Positions 6,756 to 14,489 of a stretch of DNA of 16,446 nucleotides are shown in pieces; position 1 is the first letter of the stretch, and each line of letters opens with the position of its first letter. Position numbers and translations under genes: made by a program. The notes under the pieces are model-generated. The model saw only the letters and a program-made list of their open reading frames with translations, was not told the DNA's origin and did no database searches. The DNA is from JAWOJF01 sp046481785. Its GTDB lineage: Bacteria; Bacteroidota; Ignavibacteria; Ignavibacteriales; Ignavibacteriaceae. The stretch lies in NCBI GenBank assembly GCA_046481785.1, contig JAWOJF010000184.1, positions 1 to 16,446 of the forward strand. Reading direction: 5' to 3'.

Positions 6756-6902
6756 AAATTCCAAAAAACAAAATACAAAATCCAAATAAATCCCAATAAT
6801 CAAAACACAAATTCCAGAGTTAATTGTTTTTTGAGTTTTGATTGTTTTTGTTATTGGGATTTCGGTATTTGGTACTTATTTGTTATTTGTTTTTTGGAAT
6901 TT
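6756..6902. repeat. MITE-like inverted-repeat element, copy 2
   Basis: A 147-bp element bounded by a perfect 17-bp terminal inverted repeat, AAATTCCAAAAAACAAA at 6756-6772 and its complement at 6886-6902. Inside, the left arm (words AAATCCAAATAAATCCCAAT, AATCAAAAC) and right arm (GTTTTGATTG, ATTGGGATTT) remain partly complementary, so the whole can fold into one long imperfect hairpin. Just outside, AGTAT on the left faces ATACT on the right. It has no coding capacity and no obvious target-site duplication. It starts 3 nt after the stop codon of the small orphan gene and may serve as its transcription end. Confidence 0.75.
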
Positions 6903-7058
6903 AAAATACTCACCGGCATTTTTACATTGCTTAATATAGCCTTTTGTGGGTAACTTTTAGCTTAATATTTAAAATTACATATAAATTATTGCTTATAACC
7001 GTTTCTTTTCTTCTCCTATATCAGGGGGGTAAAGAGCCTTTTCACTTTTGAGGAAACA
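6903..7058 (+). other. leader region of the GT117 gene
   Basis: This is AT-rich non-coding sequence between the repeat and the DUF2723/GT117 start. It contains a G-run (AGGGGGGTAAAG at about 7024-7034) and the ribosome site GAGGAAA shortly before the ATG. I see no convincing promoter or riboswitch fold. Confidence 0.4.
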
Positions 7059-10000
7059 ATGAATTTTAAGCTTATTCATAAAATAACTGCCGGTGCGGTT
7101 TTTTTTATTTCACTTATTACCCTTTGGTTAACAGTTCAGCCCTCAGTTCCTTTCTGGGATTGCGGCGAGTTTATTGCAGCAGGCTATTATCTGCAGGTAC
7201 CGCATCCCCCCGGAACGCCCTTCTTCCTGCTTTTAGGCAGAATTTTTGCAATGGTTCCATTTGACTGGAATATAGCTTATAAAGTAAACCTTATCTCTGT
7301 TTTTTCGAGTGCATTTTCGGTATTTTTTCTTTATTTAATAGCTGTAAAGCTTATTGAAAACTACAAAGGTAAAAAGCCTGAAAATTTACTGGATGCATTG
7401 ACAACATATTTAGCTGCAGCCATTGGTGCATTATCCTTTGCATTCAGTGATACATTCTGGTTTAATGGTGTTGAGGCAGAAGTTTATGCTTTCAGTACTC
7501 TTTTAGTTGCACTTGTAACATGGCTTATGCTTAGATGGCATGAACGGGCAGACAGGAAAGACAATGAAAAGTATCTTTTGATGATTGCATATCTGATAGG
7601 ACTTTCAACCGGTGTTCACCTGATGAGCGTACTGGCGGTAGTCCCGGTTGTAATGATTATTGTATTCAGGAAATATGTGGATGATGAAGATGCATTAAAG
7701 AAAACTGCATACATTTTCCTGGGACATGCAGCCCTTATTTTAATAATTGCAATGGCAATGTGGAGCGGCCAAACCTCATCGAATCCCCCATCTCCCGAAG
7801 AATACCAGGATTATGATTCAAAATTCAAGCTTATCATCGGCGGAATTAGTGTACTTGTAATGGGAATGTTCTGGAAAAAACTATTTAACAGGAATTCATT
7901 CTATGTGCCTCTTATTATCGGCGGTATAGCATTGTTTACTGTTTATCCCGGTATAGTAAAATTTCTTCCTTCTATTATGGCCTCTGTGGTTGACGATAAT
8001 ATAGTGGTTGAAATCTTATTCCTTGTTGTTTTATTTGGAGCGCTGGGATACGGTGTAAACTATGCTATAAAAAATAATAAACCTACACTGCATGTAGTGT
8101 TTATGTCATTAATATTTGCAATTATTGGTTTTACTACATTTGCAATGGTTATCATACGGTCAAACCAGCAGCCCCCGATGAATGAGAATGAACCGGATAC
8201 ATTTACCGAGCTTGTTTCATACCTTAACCGTGAGCAGTATGGTGATTTCCCTACATTTAAAAGGAGATTTGCAACTGAGCCCCATCAAACAATAGTTTAT
8301 TCGGGCTATTCTAGTGATCTTGATTTCTTCTGGGATTACCAGATGAACCATATGATGACACGCTACTGGCTTTGGAATTATGCCGGCAGAACAGGATGGG
8401 ATCAGGATCAGGGTGTAAATGTTGGATTCTTAAATGGAATGGCAAACAATACTATCGGTAAAATCTTTAATATTAATTTTTCTGAGGGAGATCCTGTAAA
8501 TACTTTCTGGGGCATTCCGTTCCTGCTTGGGATACTGGGAATTTATTTCCATTTCAGGCATGACTGGAAAATGGCATCTGTGTTTATGATAATGTTCATC
8601 CTGATGGGTTATCTTACTGCCTTTTACCAAAATCAGCAGCAGCCTCAGCCAAGGGAAAGAGATTATTTTTATGTTGGCGCCTTTTTTGTCTTTTCAATCT
8701 GGATTGCACTTGGAATCCGGGGATTAGCAGACCTTGTAAAAGTTAAAGTAACAAGTAATGCTTTAAGGGACGCCGCTGTTGTTACTGTTCTTGCTCTGGG
8801 TGTTGTTCTTGTACCTATAAAAATGGCTGCAGCAAATTACTATACGCATGACCGTTCAAAGAACTGGATACCCTGGGATTATTCATATAACCTTTTGCAG
8901 AGCTGTGCACCTAATGCTGTCCTGTTTACTAACGGCGATAATGATACATTCCCCCTCTGGTATCTGCAGGATGTTGAAGGCGTAAGAAGAGATGTTAAAA
9001 TAGCAAACCTAAGTCTGCTGAATACATCGTGGTATATAAAGCAATTAAAAAACAATGATCCATATAAAGTCGGTACCGTAAAACTAAGGTTTTCGGATGA
9101 TCAGATTGAAAACATAAGGCCGGTACAGTGGGAACCCCGTGATGTATCAGTACCTACACCAAGACCCGGGGCCGGGGGTATTACAGATGTTTATGAAACT
9201 TATAATATTGAGGACTCATCCACACTAAGCCGGGGAAATATTACCTGGAGAATGGATAACACAATTAGTTTTGGGAATATTAAAGCTGTGCGTGTTCAGG
9301 ACCTGATGGTTAAAGAGATTGTTGAAGCAAATAACTGGGAGCGTCCGATATATTTTGCTGTAACATGTTCTGAAGATAGTAAAATAGGATTGAGCGACTA
9401 CCTGAAGATGGAAGGTATGGCATTCAGGCTGGTTCCTGAAAAATCATCCGGGTTTACATTTATTAATGCAGAGCTCCTTTCAAAACAACTGATGGGAAAT
9501 CCTGATCAAACAACATCAAAAGATTACAAGCCCGGTTTTATGTTCAGAGGATTAAACAACCCGGATATCTTCTTTGATGAGAATCATTCACGAATGACCG
9601 TAAATTACAGAACTGCATACCTTCGTCTTGCTGCTTATTATGCAAGGGGCAATCAGAATGATCTTGCAGTAAAGACACTAAATCACCTGGAAAGCGTTAT
9701 ACCTAATTCTGTAATCCCTATGGATCTTGGTTTATACTACCAGATCGGTAATATTTATCAACAGGCTGGTGCTGATGATAAATTTAATGAAATAGCTGCT
9801 GAAGTTGAGGATAAAGCATGGAAAGAAATTAATGCAAATCCTGAAAATCTTCGTTCATATAATAACCCTTACCAGGTACTAATGTTTTTATATGAAGACA
9901 TGAAAGCTTACGGCAAACTTGTTAATTTATGGAAAAAGATTGAAGAAGTGCTGCCGAATGATCCCGGTGTAAAATCAAGCATTCAGAAATATACCGCTCT

Positions 10001-10067
10001 TGCACAGAGGGACAATTTACAGATTGATTCGGTTCCGCGGGCAGGAAATGATACACTGAAGCAGTAA
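7059..10067 (+). CDS. DUF2723 / GT117 membrane glycosyltransferase
   Basis: A 1002-residue polytopic membrane protein of the DUF2723 family (CAZy GT117, related to eukaryotic TMEM260, a protein O-mannosyltransferase). The N-terminus has a first membrane helix (about 9-26) followed by the conserved first periplasmic loop FWDCGEFIAAGYYLQVPHPPGTPFF at 32-56 (key residues Asp34, Glu37 and the HPPG motif 49-52). The Asp/Glu pair matches the position of the catalytic acid in GT-C enzymes. Many further helices follow up to about residue 590, then a large soluble domain with QNQQQPQPRERDYFYVGAFF near its start and a helical TPR-like C-terminus (about 850-980). The likely role is transfer of a lipid-linked sugar to proteins or envelope polymers; the acceptor is unknown. 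The start is supported by GAGGAAA upstream. A strong terminator follows, so the gene ends its own unit. Confidence 0.92.
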   Translation: MNFKLIHKITAGAVFFISLITLWLTVQPSVPFWDCGEFIAAGYYLQVPHPPGTPFFLLLGRIFAMVPFDWNIAYKVNLISVFSSAFSVFFLYLIAVKLIENYKGKKPENLLDALTTYLAAAIGALSFAFSDTFWFNGVEAEVYAFSTLLVALVTWLMLRWHERADRKDNEKYLLMIAYLIGLSTGVHLMSVLAVVPVVMIIVFRKYVDDEDALKKTAYIFLGHAALILIIAMAMWSGQTSSNPPSPEEYQDYDSKFKLIIGGISVLVMGMFWKKLFNRNSFYVPLIIGGIALFTVYPGIVKFLPSIMASVVDDNIVVEILFLVVLFGALGYGVNYAIKNNKPTLHVVFMSLIFAIIGFTTFAMVIIRSNQQPPMNENEPDTFTELVSYLNREQYGDFPTFKRRFATEPHQTIVYSGYSSDLDFFWDYQMNHMMTRYWLWNYAGRTGWDQDQGVNVGFLNGMANNTIGKIFNINFSEGDPVNTFWGIPFLLGILGIYFHFRHDWKMASVFMIMFILMGYLTAFYQNQQQPQPRERDYFYVGAFFVFSIWIALGIRGLADLVKVKVTSNALRDAAVVTVLALGVVLVPIKMAAANYYTHDRSKNWIPWDYSYNLLQSCAPNAVLFTNGDNDTFPLWYLQDVEGVRRDVKIANLSLLNTSWYIKQLKNNDPYKVGTVKLRFSDDQIENIRPVQWEPRDVSVPTPRPGAGGITDVYETYNIEDSSTLSRGNITWRMDNTISFGNIKAVRVQDLMVKEIVEANNWERPIYFAVTCSEDSKIGLSDYLKMEGMAFRLVPEKSSGFTFINAELLSKQLMGNPDQTTSKDYKPGFMFRGLNNPDIFFDENHSRMTVNYRTAYLRLAAYYARGNQNDLAVKTLNHLESVIPNSVIPMDLGLYYQIGNIYQQAGADDKFNEIAAEVEDKAWKEINANPENLRSYNNPYQVLMFLYEDMKAYGKLVNLWKKIEEVLPNDPGVKSSIQKYTALAQRDNLQIDSVPRAGNDTLKQ

Positions 10068-10074
10068 ATATTTA

Positions 10075-10111
10075 TAAAAAAATAAGCGGTTAAATGCCGC
10101 TTATTTTTTTT
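10075..10111. terminator. rho-independent terminator after GT117 gene
   Basis: Stem AATAAGCGG / CCGCTTATT with a 7-nt loop (10090-10096) is flanked by an A-tract on the left and a run of T to 10111 on the right. It is a textbook bidirectional-looking terminator 8 nt after the GT117 stop. Confidence 0.92.
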
Positions 10112-10162
10112 GTAAACTCACATTAAAATTGTAATTGATACTCCATATGGCAGTCTTTATTA

Positions 10163-11236
10163 ATGCTTAAACACCCCGCCAAAATATTAATTCTAGCTCT
10201 TTCCGGTATTGGTGATGCACTGATGTTTACTCCCGCTATAAAATTAATGAGGCAGCATTTACCCGGTGCACAGATTGATGCACTTGTTATGTTTAAGGGT
10301 GTTAAGGATATTTATGACAGGAATCCCAATCTTAATAATGTAATCCATTTCGATTTTTTAAAAGAAGGGGCAGTTAAGTCATTATTTTTTATGCTTAAGC
10401 TCCGTAAAAAATATGATGTTTCAGTAAATGTTTATCCTTCCAACAGGAAGGAATATAATGTGATAAATTATCTTTTAGGAGCAAAAAAACGTGCAGGTGT
10501 AAGGTACTTAAGAAAAGATACTGAAAATTTTGGAGCGTTAAATAATGTAAGAGTTACTGAAGATGATAATCAGCATAATGTAATAACCAATATAAAACTG
10601 GTGGAAAAATTACTTGACAAATATTTTAATGAGGAACCGCCTCTTGAATTTTTTCTGAATAAAGAAGATGAAAATTACGCTGATGAATATATTTCTCATT
10701 TAACTATTAAAGGCCGAAGCCTTATTGTTGGCTTTCATCCCGGTTCTGCTGTATTAAAAAATCATGAAAAGAGAAGGTGGGAGCCGGAAAAATTTGCTGA
10801 GCTTGGCAGGCGATTAATTGAAAAGAACAACGCCGCAATCTTAATTTTTGGCGGACCTGAAGAAAAGGAATTGAAAGAAGGGATAAGAGAAAAAATAAAT
10901 TCTTCTTATGCTGTTTCTGTTGAAGCCGGTAACCTGGCGCAGAGCGCAGCTATTATGAAAAGGTGCAGTATATTTGTATCTAATGATTCAAGCCTGATGC
11001 ATGTTGCATCTGCAATGCAGTTAAAAGTTATTGCTATTATTGGTCCAACCAACCCTGCCTATATACATCCCTGGAAAACCGGGCATAAAATTGTAACGCT
11101 TAACCTTGAGTGTGCCCCCTGTTTTATATATTCTCCGCGCCCGCTAATATGCTTCAGGGATGATATTAAGTTTAAATGTATAAAAGAATTAAACGTTGAT
11201 ATGGTTTATAACACTGTTTTAAACATACTTATCTAA
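10163..11236 (+). CDS. glycosyltransferase family 9 (heptosyltransferase-like)
   Basis: A 357-residue GT-B enzyme of family GT9, which includes ADP-heptose:LPS heptosyltransferases. The N-terminal Rossmann fold opens with KILILALSGIGDALMFTPAI (residues 7-26, GIGD with Asp18 at the family's conserved acidic position). The C-terminal domain has FHPGSA, the KRRWEPEKFAELGRRL segment, ILIFGGPEE, VSNDSSLMHVASAMQLKVIA (nucleotide-sugar site), IIGPTNPAYIHPW and LECAPCF. It is predicted cytoplasmic or peripheral at the inner membrane and acts in lipopolysaccharide core or surface glycan synthesis; donor and acceptor sugars are not determined. No clear Shine-Dalgarno precedes the ATG at 10163, and no other start preserves the family N-terminus. 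It lies after a terminator, so it has its own promoter, and it may be cotranscribed with the ACT gene 52 nt downstream. Confidence 0.9.
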   Translation: MLKHPAKILILALSGIGDALMFTPAIKLMRQHLPGAQIDALVMFKGVKDIYDRNPNLNNVIHFDFLKEGAVKSLFFMLKLRKKYDVSVNVYPSNRKEYNVINYLLGAKKRAGVRYLRKDTENFGALNNVRVTEDDNQHNVITNIKLVEKLLDKYFNEEPPLEFFLNKEDENYADEYISHLTIKGRSLIVGFHPGSAVLKNHEKRRWEPEKFAELGRRLIEKNNAAILIFGGPEEKELKEGIREKINSSYAVSVEAGNLAQSAAIMKRCSIFVSNDSSLMHVASAMQLKVIAIIGPTNPAYIHPWKTGHKIVTLNLECAPCFIYSPRPLICFRDDIKFKCIKELNVDMVYNTVLNILI

Positions 11237-11288
11237 AATGCAGTAATTCTTATTCCAATATTTATATTATTCTATTAAGGGATGCAGA

Positions 11289-11669
11289 TTGTCTAAATCT
11301 AATATTACAATTTTAGAGGGGGAATTTACTATTCACCGGTTTGCTGTTTCGCAAAAAATTCCGGAAGAAATTCTGAACAGCAGTTTTTTCTGGGCGGGTA
11401 AAACTGATGAGGAGTTATCAGTCGTTTGCAGATCAGAAATACGGGTAGACAGTCCGGTTAGTGACAGCAACTGGTCTGCAATAAAAGTAATAGGGCCTAT
11501 GGATTTAACCATTGTTGGTGTACTTGCCGGCATTACCGGTGTTTTATCTGCTAAAAAAATTAGTATTTTTGCATTATCAACTTATGATACTGATTATATA
11601 CTTGTTAAAAAACAAAAGCTAAGTGAAGCAATAGAAGCTTTGATATCAGAAGGGTATAAAGCAGTATAA
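11289..11669 (+). CDS. ACT-domain protein (ACT_7/CASTOR-type)
   Basis: A 126-residue protein with an N-terminal beta-rich part and a C-terminal ACT-like half. Recognisable blocks are the VSQKIPEEILNSSFFWAGKTD region and WSAIKVIGPMDLTIVGVLAG with ITGVLSAKKISIFALSTYDT and DYILVKKQKLSEAIEALISEGY, the pattern of the small ACT_7 proteins related to the amino-acid-sensing halves of CASTOR. Such proteins bind small ligands, often amino acids; the ligand here is unknown. The start is a TTG at 11289, supported by AAGGGA at 11277-11282 with six bases of spacing; no ATG or GTG is available in frame near it. The stop is 15 nt before the next gene, so the two are probably cotranscribed. Confidence 0.85.
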   Translation: MSKSNITILEGEFTIHRFAVSQKIPEEILNSSFFWAGKTDEELSVVCRSEIRVDSPVSDSNWSAIKVIGPMDLTIVGVLAGITGVLSAKKISIFALSTYDTDYILVKKQKLSEAIEALISEGYKAV

Positions 11670-11684
11670 TAAACAAGGTATAAA

Positions 11685-12059
11685 ATGGACAGGAATGAAT
11701 TAAAAAAACAATATAAACGGACAATAAAGCCAATGGGGATATTCCAGATTAAAAATATCAGGAATGGGAAAATATTAATAGGTAAAAGTAAAGACCTTGA
11801 TGCAGTATTCAACAAACAAATATTTGAACTTGAGATGGGTGCTCATAAAAATGAACAACTGCAGAAAGACTGGAAAGAATTTGGAGCTGATAGTTTCACA
11901 TTTGAGATTATCGACAGGCTTGAACCGAAAGAGGATCCCGAATATAAATATGATGATGATTTGAAAACACTTAAAGAACTCTGGTTTGAAAAACTTCAGC
12001 CGTATGATGAAAAAGGGTATAATAAAAAGAACGAGCTGAATTATAAATCATATACCTAG
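11685..12059 (+). CDS. divergent GIY-YIG family protein
   Basis: A 124-residue protein of the small stand-alone family annotated as GIY-YIG nucleases (PMGIFQIKNIRNGKILIGKS, then HKNEQLQKDWKEFGADSFTF, LEPKEDPEY, ELWFEKLQPYDEKGYNKK). The signature is altered: GIY is GIF (18-20) and YIG is LIG (31-33). The position following, where nucleases carry a catalytic Arg, appears to be Lys (FNKQIF, 42-47). A possible metal-binding Glu remains in LKELW (Glu98). The protein may therefore be a non-catalytic or unusual member. Ribosome site AAGG precedes the ATG. It follows the ACT-domain gene by 15 nt and is likely in the same operon. The family name is fairly secure; nuclease activity is doubtful. Confidence 0.8.
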   Translation: MDRNELKKQYKRTIKPMGIFQIKNIRNGKILIGKSKDLDAVFNKQIFELEMGAHKNEQLQKDWKEFGADSFTFEIIDRLEPKEDPEYKYDDDLKTLKELWFEKLQPYDEKGYNKKNELNYKSYT

Positions 12060-12144
12060 TATTTACCATCCGCATAAAAACTATTTTTTCTAACTGCTAA
12101 AATCGGTAGATTCCGTCAATAATTATTAACAGCGGGAGAAGAAA

Positions 12145-12981
12145 GTGCTGCCTTACTTTGAACAACAGTTCGATTTATCAAATAAACGTTTTGTTTCCGC
12201 TTGTGATGAGCTCCCTCTATGGTCGTCATATTTCGGAAGTACACTTCTCGATAAAATTATATTTAAACCTAATATTAATATCCTTGATATCGGCAGCGGC
12301 ACGGGATTTCCGCTGATTGAGATAGCACAGCGGTTCGGCAATACTTGTTTTGCTTATGGTATTGATCCCTGGTCCAGGGCTGTTGAGCGTGCAAATATGA
12401 AAATCAAAGAGATGCACCTAACCAATATAAAATTTATTGAGGGCAAAGCAGAGGAGCTTCCGTTTGACAATGATTTTTTTGACCTTGTTATTTCCAATAA
12501 CGGCATAAATAATGTTGCTGATCCTGTTACGGTCTTAAAAGAATGTAACCGTGTAAGTAAAAAGGATGCACAGTTTATTTTTACTGTTAATCTCCCTGAA
12601 ACCATGCATGAGTTTTATATGGTTTTTGAAGAAGTACTTAAAGATAATCTTCTGTATGATGAAATAACGAAATTAAAAGAACATATTCTTGCAAAAAGAA
12701 AACCGATTGAAACAAACATTAATATGATTAAGGAAAGCGGTTTTAAACTATCTGATATAATTACTGATAAATTTTATATGAAATTTATTAACGGCACGGC
12801 AATGCTTAATTATCATTTTATAAAATATGCATTCCTTGAAAGCTGGAAAAATATTGTTCCGGAAAAACAGTGCGGGGATATTTTTATTCAGATTGAAGAA
12901 AAACTAAACAAAATTGCATTCAGGGGAAAAGAAATTTGCCTTACTATTCCATATGCTTGTTTTGACTGCCGGAAAGAATAA
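12145..12981 (+). CDS. class I SAM-dependent methyltransferase
   Basis: A 278-residue protein with a Rossmann methyltransferase core. Motif I is NILDIGSGTGFPLIEI (45-60), followed by the acidic SAM-ribose strand YGIDPWSRAV (71-80), the LPFDNDFFDLVISNNGINNV segment (motifs II-IV) and a later FTVNL strand. The C-terminal third is helical with no recognised substrate domain and ends in a CFDC pair. It resembles UbiE-like or small-molecule methyltransferases; the substrate is unknown. The start is a GTG at 12145, supported by GGGAG at 12134-12138 with six bases of spacing. The gene converges with the toxin gene of the neighbouring toxin-antitoxin pair, 27 nt apart, without an obvious terminator. 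Confidence 0.87.
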   Translation: MLPYFEQQFDLSNKRFVSACDELPLWSSYFGSTLLDKIIFKPNINILDIGSGTGFPLIEIAQRFGNTCFAYGIDPWSRAVERANMKIKEMHLTNIKFIEGKAEELPFDNDFFDLVISNNGINNVADPVTVLKECNRVSKKDAQFIFTVNLPETMHEFYMVFEEVLKDNLLYDEITKLKEHILAKRKPIETNINMIKESGFKLSDIITDKFYMKFINGTAMLNYHFIKYAFLESWKNIVPEKQCGDIFIQIEEKLNKIAFRGKEICLTIPYACFDCRKE

Positions 12982-13008
12982 ATAAATGTGTAATATTTGG
13001 TGATTTGT

Positions 13009-13332
13009 CTATCTTAAAATCCTATTTGATAAAATATCATTTATATTTCTTCTTCCATCCAATACTGAATGAATATATACTATTTTGTCCCTTATTTCGT
13101 ATAAAATTCTATAAGGTTTGTAAAATATCTCCAGATATTTTTTTATGCCTAATCCTCTTAACTCATTTGGCAGATGGCCTCTTTCCGGAAATTCTTCCAG
13201 GCTGGACAAAGAGTCTTCAATGCTATCCAAAAGTTTATTTGCATCTTCAAATGAATCATTAAGAGAAACATATTCGAAGATTTCTCCAAGATCCCGTTTA
13301 GCCATTGAGTCGATTACAACCTTATACTTCAT
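13009..13332 (-). CDS. RelE/ParE-family toxin
   Basis: A 107-residue toxin of the RelE/ParE superfamily. The N-terminus MKYKVVIDSMAKRDLGEIFEYV is the usual first strand and helix, LSSLEEFPERGHLPNEL is the central helix and turn with the EFPERG motif, and YKPYRILYEIRDKIVYIHSVLDGRRNI is the C-terminal beta sheet with the characteristic VLDGRRN ending. Its target, gyrase or ribosome-bound mRNA, cannot be told from sequence; the RILYEI and DGRR pattern is shared by ParE-like toxins. It overlaps the antitoxin stop by an ATGA (13329-13332), so translation is coupled, and expression depends on the operon promoter upstream of the antitoxin. Confidence 0.9.
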   Translation of the reverse strand: MKYKVVIDSMAKRDLGEIFEYVSLNDSFEDANKLLDSIEDSLSSLEEFPERGHLPNELRGLGIKKYLEIFYKPYRILYEIRDKIVYIHSVLDGRRNINDILSNRILR

Positions 13333-13601
13333 TTCTTTTTGTTCAATTCTTTACGGAGCTCATTAAAAGTTCCTTTAATTCCCTTTGCATTAGGGTCTGC
13401 GTCATTCGTCATTGCCAGGAGTTTTAGCATTGCGAGGGTTTCCTGGTTTTTTTCATACAACTTGATATCTTGTACAACAACTTTTGCTTCACCATTTTGA
13501 GTAATAAAGTAAGTTCTTTGGTTTTTATTAATTTCATCTATTAAATCAGCGGCATTAGCTTTTAAATAACTAATTGATTTTATCGATTCGCTTAGTTTCA
13601 T
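13329..13601 (-). CDS. Phd/YefM-family antitoxin
   Basis: A 90-residue antitoxin. The N-terminal half (MKLSESIKSISYLKANAADLIDEINKNQ followed by YFITQNGEAKVVVQDIKLYEKN) is a Phd/YefM DNA-binding fold. The C-terminal part (about 60-90, DPNAKGIKGTFNELRKELNKKK) is charged and likely wraps the toxin. It is transcribed first in the operon. AAGGA lies shortly before the ATG at 13601. Autorepression together with the toxin is expected for the family and is supported by an operator candidate overlapping the -10 box. Confidence 0.9.
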   Translation of the reverse strand: MKLSESIKSISYLKANAADLIDEINKNQRTYFITQNGEAKVVVQDIKLYEKNQETLAMLKLLAMTNDADPNAKGIKGTFNELRKELNKKK

Positions 13602-13616
13602 ACCGGTCCTTTTTTA

Positions 13617-13650
13617 GTCTAAATATAGACCATTTAATTATCTAAATCAA
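13617..13650 (-). promoter_or_regulatory. promoter and operator of the toxin-antitoxin operon
   Basis: On the minus strand TTGATT (13650-13645), a 17-nt spacer and TATATT (13627-13622) form a good promoter. The -10 lies inside a perfect inverted repeat, GTCTA-N4-TAGAC (13617-13630), that would block polymerase when bound. Antitoxin start is about 16 nt further on. Confidence 0.7.
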
Positions 13651-13756
13651 GAAGGAATTCCATATTACAAATAAATTAATCAGCAGGAATTATAATCATT
13701 TACACCTTTCCGGAAAATTCAAGCAAGCTCTCGGGATAGAAATATTTTGTGCAGGT

Positions 13757-13786
13757 TGATGGATTTTTAACCAACACTTTATAAAT
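13757..13786 (+). promoter_or_regulatory. possible promoter of second methyltransferase
   Basis: TTGATG at 13757-13762 and TATAAA at 13781-13786 are spaced by 18 nt. A start near 13793 would leave only a very short leader before the ATG at 13805, and no Shine-Dalgarno is visible. Confidence 0.4.
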
Positions 13787-13804
13787 TGTAATAACTTAAT
13801 TTTT

Positions 13805-14446
13805 ATGACTACAGAAACAATAACATATTACGCTAAACGTGCCTTGGAGTATGAAAAGATTTACTCTAAACCTGAGCGGCAGGATGAGCTTGGAAAACTA
13901 AAAGTATTCCTGCAGGATGAATTCAGGGGAGGGGCGGTTTATGAGGCTGCATGCGGTACGGGTTACTGGACCCAATATATTGCTAAAGCTGCAAAATCTG
14001 TTCATGCCTGTGATATTAATGAAGAAGTTTTAACGATAGCAAAAGCAAAACAGATAGAAAATCCCAATGTAGTTTTCCATAATGAGGATATATTAAGAAA
14101 ATATAATGAAACAAGATTTGATTCACTATTCGGCGGCTTCATATGGTCTCATATTCCATTGGAGAACATTCATGACTTTCTTGATTCAGTAGAATCCCGG
14201 GTGCGGTTTGGTGGAAAGATTATTTTGATTGATAATAGTTATGTGGAAGGAAGCAGTACACCTATATCAGCTAAGGATAAACAGGGGAATACCTACCAGC
14301 GAAGAAAATTAGATAACGGCCTGGAATACCAGGTAATTAAAAACTTTCCTTCGGAACAATTTATAAAAGAAACAATTACTGATCATTGTATAAAATTCGA
14401 GTATATCAGTTGGAAATATTTCTGGATTTTAAAGTACTATAAGTAG
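13805..14446 (+). CDS. class I SAM-dependent methyltransferase
   Basis: A 213-residue methyltransferase. Motif I is VYEAACGTGYWTQYIA (45-60), an EAACGTG variant of the glycine-rich loop, followed by VHACDINEEVLTIA (66-79) with Asp70 as the expected ribose-binding acid. A later strand is FGGKIILIDNSY. The N-terminus (YYAKRALEYEKIYSKPERQ) is typical of small-molecule or UbiE-like methyltransferases. It ends WKYFWILKYYK. The substrate is unknown. The gene is divergent from the toxin-antitoxin operon, with which it shares a roughly 200-bp intergenic region, and convergent with the DUF3298 gene 43 nt further on. No ribosome site is seen at the ATG. Confidence 0.87.
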   Translation: MTTETITYYAKRALEYEKIYSKPERQDELGKLKVFLQDEFRGGAVYEAACGTGYWTQYIAKAAKSVHACDINEEVLTIAKAKQIENPNVVFHNEDILRKYNETRFDSLFGGFIWSHIPLENIHDFLDSVESRVRFGGKIILIDNSYVEGSSTPISAKDKQGNTYQRRKLDNGLEYQVIKNFPSEQFIKETITDHCIKFEYISWKYFWILKYYK

Positions 14447-14489
14447 TTCTTATACCTGATTTCAACTGTCTTCAAGCCACACCAACAAC

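Noticed and set aside
13005..13366. Plus-strand open frames over the toxin-antitoxin genes
   Set aside because: They are antisense shadows of well-supported minus-strand toxin and antitoxin genes and lack ribosome sites.
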